Assembly: GCA_964468205.1 (NCBI GenBank)
Contig: CAYXVG010000002.1
Span: 124,001 to 188,000, forward strand
DNA length: 64,000 nucleotides
Source of the DNA: CAWELS01 sp964468205
GTDB lineage: Bacteria; Acidobacteriota; Terriglobia; Bryobacterales; Bryobacteraceae
Direction of reading: 5' to 3'
The position numbers and the translations under genes were made by a program. Under the pieces are notes generated by a model. That model saw only the letters and a program-made list of their open reading frames with translations, had not been told where the DNA came from and did not search any database. Positions 54,926-64,000 of the stretch are shown here, piece by piece; the stretch's first letter is position 1, and each line of letters opens with the position of its first letter.

Positions 54926-56149
54926 ATGGCGATAAGAATACTAGCTCTGCTTCTCCTCCTCGCCTTTGCGGCCTTCGGCCAGCAGTATTTCGTCTACGTT
55001 GGAGATGTTTCCTCCGATTCCGCCGTTCTCGCTTGGGGAACCACATCCGGCAAGAATACGATCGGGCGCAGTTCTCCGCCTCACGGCAAGGCTATTGTCC
55101 GCGCGGGAGATCGGCGCATCGAGATCGACGAAAAGAACTGGGTTGAGGTGACCGCTCTCGAACCGGACACCCGGTACCCATTTGAGGTCTCAATCAACGG
55201 GAGGGCCGCCGGAAGCGGCGAATTCCACACCCATCCCGTGAAGGCGGAACGGCTTCGTTTCTTTGTCATCGGCGACTTCGGCGACGGAAGCAAGGGCCAG
55301 CGAGCCATCGCGGCCGCAATGGCATCCGAGCTAGAAATGCGTCGTGAATCGGATAATCCTGTACGCTTCATTCTCACCACTGGCGACAATGTCTACGGGA
55401 AAAAGCTATTTGCTTACAAACTGGGTACCGGATCAAGCGACAAACGGTGGCGGAAGACCTTCTTCGAGCCCTACCAACCGCTGTTGCGCCACGTCCCCTT
55501 CTACATCACGCTGGGCAATCACGACGGAAACGAATCGGAAGGGCGAGGTGATCTCGCGGCACAGTTGGACAATTTCTTCTTTCCGGGAAATGAGCCGGCG
55601 CGCTGGTACCATTTCAACTACGCGGGCCTCGTGGACTTCTTCGCGCTCGACAGCACGGCGCATACGAAAGAAGGCCCCGAGCGTCCACAATACCTCGCGG
55701 ACGGCGAGCAGTTCCAATGGCTGAAGGACCGGCTCCCGGAGGCCACGGCGCCGTGGAAGATCGTCTACTACCACAATCCGCCGTTCTCCGCCGGACCGCG
55801 GCATGACGGAAAGCTGCGGGACCTGCGACACATTCACGAACTCTGTGTCCAGCACGGGGTCCAGGCGGTATTCAACGGCCATGAGCACAACTTCCAGTTC
55901 ACTGCCCCCGAGAAGACCGGCGGGATTCAGTACGTCGTGACCGGTTCGGGCGGACAACTTCGGAGTGGCCGCGTCAGCCGCGCCGAGATGGAGGCGGAAC
56001 ACATTGCCGGCTGGACCTCGCAGCATCAGTTTCTGTCAGTGACGATCGAGGGTGGCCGCATGACGATCACGCCCATCGGATCCGAACCGATCCGGCCGGT
56101 GAACCCCGCGGGCCAACTCGTCTCCCTGCCGCTCGTCGTGGAACGATAG
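54926..56149 (+). CDS. Secreted calcineurin-like metallophosphoesterase (purple acid phosphatase-type)
   Basis: A 407-residue protein with a signal peptide (about 1-18). An N-terminal Fn3-like domain (about 20-105) and the metallophosphoesterase domain (about 110-360) follow. Metal motifs: IGDFGDG, TTGDNVYG, TLGNHDGN, YYHNPPF and NGHEHNF, all the residues needed for a two-metal phosphatase. The layout is that of purple acid phosphatases, though the tyrosine ligand is not confirmed. Starts 9 bases after the kinase-like gene, which is striking for a kinase/phosphatase pair in the envelope; the natural substrate could be the phosphorylated product of that neighbour. Confidence 0.88.
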   Translation: MAIRILALLLLLAFAAFGQQYFVYVGDVSSDSAVLAWGTTSGKNTIGRSSPPHGKAIVRAGDRRIEIDEKNWVEVTALEPDTRYPFEVSINGRAAGSGEFHTHPVKAERLRFFVIGDFGDGSKGQRAIAAAMASELEMRRESDNPVRFILTTGDNVYGKKLFAYKLGTGSSDKRWRKTFFEPYQPLLRHVPFYITLGNHDGNESEGRGDLAAQLDNFFFPGNEPARWYHFNYAGLVDFFALDSTAHTKEGPERPQYLADGEQFQWLKDRLPEATAPWKIVYYHNPPFSAGPRHDGKLRDLRHIHELCVQHGVQAVFNGHEHNFQFTAPEKTGGIQYVVTGSGGQLRSGRVSRAEMEAEHIAGWTSQHQFLSVTIEGGRMTITPIGSEPIRPVNPAGQLVSLPLVVER

Positions 56150-56227
56150 GCGGGTAAGTCGATCTTCCGGGTTGACCCCGGTGACAAACAGGCCCGGACG
56201 ATCGTCTCTTCATCCAAGGAGCCGTTT

Positions 56228-56851
56228 ATGAACTGGAGACCTTCAGCCGCCGTGGCCATCTCGGCCATGGCCGGCTTGGCGCTGCTTGTCGCGGCCGCTC
56301 CGCCGGATAACAAAGCCCCGCGCCTTATCGAACTGCTTGGGATCGAGCCCGCAATGACCGTGGCCGAAATCGGCGCGGGCAGCGGCGATCTCACCGTGGA
56401 GATGGCCCGAATTGTCGGCCCGGCAGGCCGGGTCTACTCAACCGAGGTTTCGGAAAGCAAACTGCGCGGGATCCGCGAAAACGCCGCCGGCGCGGGCCTG
56501 GAGAACGTGACCGTGATTGCCGGCGACGCCACCAGCGCAAACCTTCCGCCCGGCTGCTGCGACGCCATCTTCATGGAGACCGTCTACCATCACTTCACCC
56601 ACCCGGCGGAAATGAACGCCAGCCTCTATGCCGCCACGAAGCCCGGCGGCCGCCTGGCCATAATCGATTTCCCTCCCCGGGGGGGCAGCGTGGATGGGGT
56701 GCCGGACAGTCGAGGCGGTCACGGGATGCCGGTGGACCTGCTGATCCGGGAACTCGAGCAGGCTGGCTACCGGCTTGAGAAAAGAATAGACGACTGGCGC
56801 GGGCGGGAGTACTGCGTTGTCTTTCGGAAGCCCGCCGGTCCAGAGTCCTAA
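56228..56851 (+). CDS. Class I methyltransferase with N-terminal hydrophobic leader
   Basis: A 207-residue protein with good ribosome-binding site (AAGGAG). A hydrophobic leader about residues 8-24 looks like a signal peptide or anchor. The methyltransferase core follows: AEIGAGSGDLTVEMARIVGPAGRVYSTE motif I region (about 46-70), AGDATSANLP, a METVYHHFTHP post-motif segment and a GGRLAIIDF strand. SAM is made in the cytosol, so a secreted methyltransferase is odd; the leader could instead be a membrane anchor facing inward. Follows the phosphatase gene by 78 bp in the same direction, possibly as part of the operon. Confidence 0.8.
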   Translation: MNWRPSAAVAISAMAGLALLVAAAPPDNKAPRLIELLGIEPAMTVAEIGAGSGDLTVEMARIVGPAGRVYSTEVSESKLRGIRENAAGAGLENVTVIAGDATSANLPPGCCDAIFMETVYHHFTHPAEMNASLYAATKPGGRLAIIDFPPRGGSVDGVPDSRGGHGMPVDLLIRELEQAGYRLEKRIDDWRGREYCVVFRKPAGPES

Positions 56852-56902
56852 CCGGAACCGTAGGCCGCCACGAATTCCGGCCCGCACAAGCAGAAACCCG
56901 CG

Positions 56903-58816
<1,914 letters not shown>

Positions 58817-58956
58817 GTGCGGGTGATCTCCTGTATATTCCCAGTCGGTATTAGGAGAATTCTATCAGAGTAGACGGCTGGCGCTGCTTCGGGCAGAGAG
58901 TCCGGCTGGCCGGCGGGGACCTTCGCCGTGTCGCGGGACCGTTATTCTGAGAGTGA

Positions 58957-59175
58957 ATGAGCATCGGAAAAATCCTCATTGTCCTGGGACTGGTTCTGGC
59001 GGGCGCTGGGGCGCTGATCCTCCTCGGAGACAAGCTCCCGTTCAAGCTCGGGCGCCTGCCGGGGGACATCGTGATGCGCGGGAAGAGCTCGACCTTCTAC
59101 TTCCCCCTCATGACCTCCATCCTGCTCAGCGTGATCGGCAGCCTCATTCTCTGGCTTCTGAGCAGGCGGAGCTAG
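58957..59175 (+). CDS. DUF2905 small membrane protein
   Basis: A 72-residue protein with two hydrophobic helices (about 3-24 and 46-68) and the family's central LPFKLGRLPGDIVMRGKSSTFYFPL region between them. DUF2905 proteins are widespread inner-membrane proteins of unknown function. First gene of a rightward group; the next gene starts 6 bases after its stop. Confidence 0.9.
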   Translation: MSIGKILIVLGLVLAGAGALILLGDKLPFKLGRLPGDIVMRGKSSTFYFPLMTSILLSVIGSLILWLLSRRS

Positions 59176-59181
59176 TCCGGT

Positions 59182-59697
59182 ATGAAGCCGCGCTCTGAAC
59201 CGCCGATGGAAGGAGTGAGACCGAATCTCATGAACTGCCCTAACTGCGGCGCGGCAATGCGACTGGAAAAAGACAGAGAGTACTTCACCTGCGACTACTG
59301 CAAATCGCTGCACTTCCCCGCCCCAAATGCCGACGGGATCCGCGTCCTCGGCGAGCCTTCCGAACTCGAATGTCCGCTGTGCTGGGTTCCGCTCGTCCAC
59401 GCCGCGGCCGGCGGCCAGCGCGTGCTCTATTGCGAACGATGCCGCGGCCTGCTGGCGGCGATGGACGTATTCCTGGTGATGCTCGAAGAACTCCGGGCGG
59501 CCCGGCGAAGTGGTTCACAGCCGCGGCCGACCAACTGGGACGAACTGCGGCGCCAGATACTCTGCCCTGAGTGTCAAACCCCGATGCACACCCACCCCTA
59601 CGCCGGACCGGGCAACGTGGTTATCGACAACTGCCCTCGCTGCCGGCTCAACTGGCTGGATCATGCGGAGTTACGACGCATCACGGCGGCGCCCTGA
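59182..59697 (+). CDS. Zinc-ribbon protein (zf-TFIIB type)
   Basis: A 171-residue protein; the first candidate start is ATG 59182, with ATG 59230 (MNCPNCG) as an alternative. Three CxxC-pair ribbons: CPNCG...CDYCK (about 18-40), CPLC...CERC (about 64-84) and CPEC...CPRC (about 127-152), the last followed by NWLDHAELRRI, the zf-TFIIB signature. Probably a cytosolic zinc-binding protein with a protein-interaction role; function unknown. 6 bases after the DUF2905 gene. Confidence 0.88.
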   Translation: MKPRSEPPMEGVRPNLMNCPNCGAAMRLEKDREYFTCDYCKSLHFPAPNADGIRVLGEPSELECPLCWVPLVHAAAGGQRVLYCERCRGLLAAMDVFLVMLEELRAARRSGSQPRPTNWDELRRQILCPECQTPMHTHPYAGPGNVVIDNCPRCRLNWLDHAELRRITAAP

Positions 59698-59744
59698 CAA
59701 GCCTCTCCTCTCTCCGTGATATAACACCTACGGGAGACAAAGAG

Positions 59745-61859
59745 ATGCGCTTTTCCTTGATTGCCCTCACACTTGCCCTCGTTTTCTGTTCCTGCACCCA
59801 GCCGCCGGAACCCACGACGAAGCCTTATGAAATCGATCTCGACGACACCTCGGGCAGCCCGGTGGACATGCGCTTCCTGCTCGAAGCTCCCGCCGGACAG
59901 GGCGGGTTCATCACCACCAACGGGCAGGGCCAGCTCGTGAAACCCGGCGGCTCGCGGTTCCGTATATGGGGCGTGAACCTCTCCTTCGAGGGAAACCTGC
60001 CGGCCAAGGAGAACGCCGCGCGGTACGCGGACCTGCTCGCCCGCTTCGGCGTCAACTGCATCCGCGTCCACCACTGCGACCGGCCGTGGCCCCGCGGCCT
60101 GATTGACGACTCCGGCGGGAACACCCGTGCGCTCCATCCCGAGGCGCTCGAACGCTTCGACTTCTTCGTCAACGAACTCAAGCAGCGCGGCATTTACGTG
60201 AATCTCAACCTCAACGTCAGCCGGCCGTTTGTCGAGGGCGACGGGGTGAAGGACGCCGACAAGATCGGCTTCGGCAAGGGACTCACCTACTTCGACCCGG
60301 TGCTCATCAAACTCCAGAAGGAATACGCCCAACAGCTCCTCACCCACAAGAACCCGTACACCGGCAGCGAATACCGGAACGAGCCGGCCGTGGTCATTGT
60401 CGAAATGGTCAACGAAAACTCGCTCATGGAGTCTTGGGCCCGGGGCCGGCTGATCGGCGAGCAAACCACTCCCACGCGCACCACCTGGACCGACATCCCG
60501 CCCAGCTACGCCGAGGATCTTGACCGGCTCTACGCGCAGTATCTCCGCAAGCTGGGCAAAAAACCCGCTCCGCGGCTGAAGCCCGCCGAATTCGCGACCG
60601 CGGACAAGGAGCGCTTCCACACCGAAGCCCGTTTCTACATGGGACTCGAAAGAGACTTCTTCACGATGATGCGGGATTATCTCAAGAACGAGCTCGGAGT
60701 GCGGCAGTTGCTCGTCGGCACCTCGGCGCATGCCGGGGCGTTCTCTCCCTATCCGCTGCTCGCTTCCACCTCGGTGCTCGACATCGTCGACGGCCACACC
60801 TACTGGCAGCACCCGAGCTACGAGCGGGACCCGGCCACCGGCAAGACCCTCTCGTGGACCATCAGAAATACTCCCATGGTGAATGAGCCGCTTAAGTCCA
60901 CCGTCCAGACACTGTCGCGCAACGCTGTCCTCGGCAAGCCTTATACGGTCAGCGAAGTAAACCATCCATACCCCTCCGAATATGCCTCTGAGGGCATTCC
61001 GATCTTGGCCGCCTACGGAGCGCTGCACGATTGGGACGGCATCTTCCTTTACAGCTTCTCCCACGCCCCGCCCCGTAACTGGGATGGCAGGCTGAGCTTC
61101 TTCGACATCCGCCACGACCCGGTGAAGATGAGCCAGATGGCCGCCGGCGCGCTCCTGTTCCTGCGCGGCGACGTCGCAAGCGCCAAGACGATTTCAAAAC
61201 GGTCCTACACCGAAGAGGAGGTGATCGAATCGCTGCGCATGTCCGGTAACGAGGCGCCTATCTTCGACCCCGCCTACGCGCCGGTGCTCCCGCTGATCCA
61301 TGCGGCGCGCATCAGTTCCTTCAATGCGGAGTCGCCGCCTCAGGAAGCGCCGGTGACGAATCCGATACCCTCGGACACGAATGAGCTGGCGTGGCATCTT
61401 TCGGGCGGCGGCAACGGGCTCGTATCCGTTGACGCGCCGCGGTCACAAGGCCTGGTTGGCTTCGTCAAGGAGAACCGGATCGAGACTCTGAACCTGGCGG
61501 CCGAAGTTGCGAACGGCTTCTGCGCCCTAACGCTCCACTCGCTCGACGGAGAGCCGATTTCCGAATCGTCGAAGCTGCTGCTCGCCACTGGCTCCCGCGT
61601 CGGCATGACCGGCATGGTCTGGAACGAGGAGCGCACCACCGTGACCGAGTCCGGCGAGCCGCCGGCAACGATCGAAACCGTGGTGGGCCGGTTTGTGATC
61701 CGCGGCCTGAACGGCGCCGCCGGAGCGACACTGCACCCGCTCGACGGCGCCGGCAAGCCCGCCGGGTCGAAAGAAATGGATTGCAGCGGCGGCGAATGTT
61801 CGGTTCGCATCGATGCCGGTGAGGCGACCCCCTGGTATTGGATCGAGGTGGAACGCTAA
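59745..61859 (+). CDS. Secreted glycoside hydrolase of clan GH-A type
   Basis: ATG 59745 (GGGAG upstream) gives 704 residues; the frame's extension to 59571 overlaps the previous gene. Lipoprotein-like leader with Cys15/Cys17 (VFCSCTQ); which one is lipidated is uncertain. A (beta/alpha)8 barrel at about 45-560 has WGVNLSFEG, FGVNCIRVHH, the acid/base motif EMVNENS (Glu224) and the nucleophile-type YTVSEVNHPYP (Glu404), fitting clan GH-A. The last ~130 residues look like a beta-sandwich. The substrate is open. Fits the window's carbohydrate-degrading theme. Confidence 0.82.
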   Translation: MRFSLIALTLALVFCSCTQPPEPTTKPYEIDLDDTSGSPVDMRFLLEAPAGQGGFITTNGQGQLVKPGGSRFRIWGVNLSFEGNLPAKENAARYADLLARFGVNCIRVHHCDRPWPRGLIDDSGGNTRALHPEALERFDFFVNELKQRGIYVNLNLNVSRPFVEGDGVKDADKIGFGKGLTYFDPVLIKLQKEYAQQLLTHKNPYTGSEYRNEPAVVIVEMVNENSLMESWARGRLIGEQTTPTRTTWTDIPPSYAEDLDRLYAQYLRKLGKKPAPRLKPAEFATADKERFHTEARFYMGLERDFFTMMRDYLKNELGVRQLLVGTSAHAGAFSPYPLLASTSVLDIVDGHTYWQHPSYERDPATGKTLSWTIRNTPMVNEPLKSTVQTLSRNAVLGKPYTVSEVNHPYPSEYASEGIPILAAYGALHDWDGIFLYSFSHAPPRNWDGRLSFFDIRHDPVKMSQMAAGALLFLRGDVASAKTISKRSYTEEEVIESLRMSGNEAPIFDPAYAPVLPLIHAARISSFNAESPPQEAPVTNPIPSDTNELAWHLSGGGNGLVSVDAPRSQGLVGFVKENRIETLNLAAEVANGFCALTLHSLDGEPISESSKLLLATGSRVGMTGMVWNEERTTVTESGEPPATIETVVGRFVIRGLNGAAGATLHPLDGAGKPAGSKEMDCSGGECSVRIDAGEATPWYWIEVER

Positions 61860-61933
61860 AGTGACCTTGACCGCGCCCCCGCCACGGCCAACTGAAGTTT
61901 GCGTGGCCTCGCCGGCTGCGATTCAATAGTGCC

Positions 61934-62848
61934 ATGCGAACCCTCACCCGCCGTTCTCTCTTCGCCGCGGCCGCCGCCGTTCCGCTTGCGGCCGCTCCGG
62001 GCAACAAGATCCGCCTCGGCGCCCCGGTCTTCATCAAATCCGACGATCCCGCGGAACTGGCCCGCGAGCATCGCCGCATGGGCTACTCCGCCGCCTATTG
62101 CCCCCAGGCTACGGTCGAAGACACGGCCCGCTGCAAGGCAATTGAAGACGCTTTCCGCAAGGAGAACGTCGCCATCGCCGAGGTCGGAGCGTGGAAAAAT
62201 ATGCTCGATCCCGATCCGGCACAGCGCAAGGCCAACCTCGATTACGTCACTTCGCGCCTGGCGCTGGCCGAGGCCGTGGGTGCGCGCTGCTGCGTCGACA
62301 TCGCGGGCTCCTACAATCCGGATAGCTGGTTCGGCCCGCACCCGAAGAACTTCTCGCAAGAGTTCTTCGGCGCCACGGTCGAGAACTGCCGTACCGTGAT
62401 CGATGCCGTCAAACCCGCGCGCACCACTTTCGCCATCGAGGCAATGGGGTGGGCTATCCCGTCGGGCCCGGACGAGTACCTGCGGCTCATCAAGGCCGTC
62501 GACCGCAAGGCCTTCGGCTGCCACGTCGATATCTGCAACACCGTCAACAGCCCGAAGCGCTTCTATAACAACGCCGAGTTGACCCGGGAAACGTTCCGCA
62601 AGCTCGGCAAGTGGATCGTCTCCTGCCATGCCAAGGACCTCGCCTGGGAAATTGAGATGAACGTCCACTTCCGCGAGGTGATCCCCGGCACTGGCAAGAT
62701 GGACTACCCCACGATGGTAACCGAGCTCGCCAAGCTGCCCATCGACGCGCCTTTCATGGTAGAGCACCTCAAGGGCGCCGAGCAGTACAAACAAGCCACC
62801 GACTACATCAAGAAGGTCTGCGCCGAGTCCGGTGTCGGCCTGATGTAG
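61934..62848 (+). CDS. Tat-exported sugar-phosphate-isomerase/epimerase-like TIM barrel
   Basis: A 304-residue protein with a twin-arginine leader (TRRSLFAAAAA) and the xylose-isomerase-like TIM barrel fold: FAIEAMGWAIPS with a metal-ligand Glu near 159, GCHVDICNT with His/Asp ligands (near 198), CHAKDLAWE with the next His/Asp pair, and a C-terminal PFMVEHLKG Glu. The metal ligands of the family are thus present. Substrates in this family vary widely and cannot be assigned. 74 bp after the glycoside hydrolase gene. Confidence 0.85.
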   Translation: MRTLTRRSLFAAAAAVPLAAAPGNKIRLGAPVFIKSDDPAELAREHRRMGYSAAYCPQATVEDTARCKAIEDAFRKENVAIAEVGAWKNMLDPDPAQRKANLDYVTSRLALAEAVGARCCVDIAGSYNPDSWFGPHPKNFSQEFFGATVENCRTVIDAVKPARTTFAIEAMGWAIPSGPDEYLRLIKAVDRKAFGCHVDICNTVNSPKRFYNNAELTRETFRKLGKWIVSCHAKDLAWEIEMNVHFREVIPGTGKMDYPTMVTELAKLPIDAPFMVEHLKGAEQYKQATDYIKKVCAESGVGLM

Positions 62849-62853
62849 GGCCG

Positions 62854-64000
62854 TCAGAAGCCGAGCACGGCCCTACCAAGCAGATAGACGAGCGGCGGTA
62901 TCACCGCGACTCCGAGCAAATCCAAAGCAATACCGGCGCGAGCCATCTGGGGAATCGTAATCCATCCGCTCGAAAAGACCACCGCGTTCGGCGGAGTCGC
63001 CACCGGCAGCATAAAGGCGAACGAGGCCATGATCGTCGTCGGGATCAGAATCAGGTACGGCGCGATGCCCATCTGCAGCGCCGCCTCCGCCAGAACGGGG
63101 GACATCATGAGCACCGTCGCGACATTCGACGTCATTTCGGTCAGGAACGTCGAGAGCAGGCATGCCAGCGGGAACACCACCCACAGCGGCGTTCCCCTCA
63201 GCCCTGTCAACTGCGTGCCGATCCAGCTTGCCAGACCGGTCCCCTGAATCCCCGCGGCCAGCGCGAAACCTCCGCCAAACAGGATCACGATGCCCCACGG
63301 CAGGCCGAGCTGAATCGTCCGCCAGTCCATTATGAAGTACTCCTGTTTCCCCCTCCATTCAACGCCCTTTCCCCTGTTAATCGGGATCAGACAGAGAATC
63401 ACCCCGATGAAGATCCCGACGGTCGCGTCATGGAGGTATGAGGGGTGTTCGAACAGCCGGGACCAGCCGGGAATCGTGAAATCGCCCACTTGGATAGGCG
63501 AGCGGAAGATCCAGAGAAACGCCAGGCAGCAGGACGCCACCAGCACAATCTTCTCCTGGTTGGACATCGGACCCAGCTTCCGCCGTTCCTCCGCGATCAC
63601 CGGCTGCGTGGCGGTAAATCGGATGCGGTCGACTGAGAGCGGACCTCCGAACCGGCAGAGGTACAGCCAGGCGATCGGCAAAAACACCAATGTCACCGGC
63701 ACACCCACCAGGCTCCATTCGAGAAATGTGATCGGCGGGTTCTCCGAGAACCGCTCCCCGAGAAAGCCGAGCAGCGCCACGTTCGTCGGGGTTCCGACGA
63801 TCGTCGCCACCCCGCCGATGCTCGCGGCGTAGGCGATGCCGAGCAGCAGTACGAGGCCGAAGTCGGACCGGATCCGTTCCGCCGTGCGATCGTTGCGTTT
63901 TCCGTCCACCAGCGCCGATTCGGCGATCTGCGTCACCACGGCCATTGCAACGGGCAGCATCATCATTGTCGTGGCGGTATTCGAAACCCACATCGACAGG
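62854..64000 (-). CDS. DASS/SLC13-family sodium-coupled anion transporter, N-terminal part cut by the window edge
   Basis: At least 381 residues of a membrane protein continue past the right edge (the frame is still open, with LSMWVSNTATTMMML). It has the DASS/ArsB-NhaD superfamily motifs: SNTATTMM and GTPTN in the first half, and TEMTSNVATVLMM with ATPPNAVVFSSG in the second. Both SNT-type sodium/substrate sites are therefore present. About nine to ten TM helices are visible. Probable import of dicarboxylates or sulfate; specificity cannot be told. Its stop is 5 bases from the end of the convergent TIM-barrel gene. Confidence 0.9.
   Translation of the reverse strand, partial: LSMWVSNTATTMMMLPVAMAVVTQIAESALVDGKRNDRTAERIRSDFGLVLLLGIAYAASIGGVATIVGTPTNVALLGFLGERFSENPPITFLEWSLVGVPVTLVFLPIAWLYLCRFGGPLSVDRIRFTATQPVIAEERRKLGPMSNQEKIVLVASCCLAFLWIFRSPIQVGDFTIPGWSRLFEHPSYLHDATVGIFIGVILCLIPINRGKGVEWRGKQEYFIMDWRTIQLGLPWGIVILFGGGFALAAGIQGTGLASWIGTQLTGLRGTPLWVVFPLACLLSTFLTEMTSNVATVLMMSPVLAEAALQMGIAPYLILIPTTIMASFAFMLPVATPPNAVVFSSGWITIPQMARAGIALDLLGVAVIPPLVYLLGRAVLGF

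Overview
The window is a stretch of bacterial chromosome with high GC content and dense coding on both strands. Several traits point to Acidobacteriota, most likely the Bryobacterales/Solibacter side. They are many Cys-type sulfatases, CadC-like winged-helix regulators fused to enzymatic domains, a remnant of the large TonB-dependent receptor family common in that phylum, Tat-exported sugar-processing proteins, and an HvfB/HvfC-type pair at the left edge. This placement is inference; no rRNA or other taxonomic marker is present apart from dnaB. I saw no tRNA, rRNA, CRISPR array, intact insertion sequence or prophage.

Layout. 1-3.8 kb: end of an HvfB-like gene, an HvfC-like gene, a truncated TonB-receptor remnant and a hybrid histidine kinase. 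3.8-12 kb: four sulfatases on alternating strands (-,+,-,+) and a neutral-ceramidase-like protein, which suggests turnover of sulfated glycans or glycolipids outside the cytoplasm. 12-14.4 kb: a sensor-kinase homologue that has lost its catalytic motifs, and a small secreted repeat protein. 14.4-19 kb: a complete TonB receptor / ECF transporter locus (outer-membrane receptor, S component, methyltransferase, EcfT, EcfA). 19-20.3 kb: a DUF4185-like lipoprotein. 20.9-27.5 kb: a TetR-controlled RND efflux operon with a clear palindromic operator. 27.9-29.3 kb: dnaB. 29.8-34.6 kb: a proline-rich lipoprotein, an NtrB/NtrC-like two-component pair, and bacterioferritin. 34.6-40.3 kb: a Tat-exported sugar-isomerase-like protein, a fifth sulfatase, and a winged-helix/TM/FGE-like/alpha-beta-hydrolase fusion. 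40.6-43.5 kb: a TPR protein, a PhzF-like protein and a UroD-like protein.

43.5-49.4 kb holds a tightly overlapping five-gene operon: a large helical-repeat protein, a J-domain-like protein, a GrpE-like protein, an Hsp70 and a zinc-ribbon protein. This is a dedicated chaperone module separate from housekeeping DnaK. 49.5-51.8 kb: a membrane-anchored protein with a duplicated domain and a beta-CASP metallo-beta-lactamase nuclease. 51.9-56.1 kb: an operon coding for an Omp85-like barrel, a secreted protein with the catalytic signature of a protein-kinase-like fold, and a secreted metallophosphoesterase. It looks like an extracytoplasmic phosphorylation/dephosphorylation cassette and is, with the Hsp70 module, the best candidate for an undescribed system. 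56.2-64 kb: a secreted methyltransferase, acetyl-CoA synthetase, DUF2905 and zinc-ribbon proteins, a clan GH-A-like glycoside hydrolase, a Tat-exported TIM-barrel protein and a DASS-type transporter cut by the window edge.

A 37-bp intergenic element occurs twice, at 16429 and 43490 (32/37 identical). In both places it overlaps the stop codon of the neighbouring gene. Several GC-rich hairpins mark gene ends.
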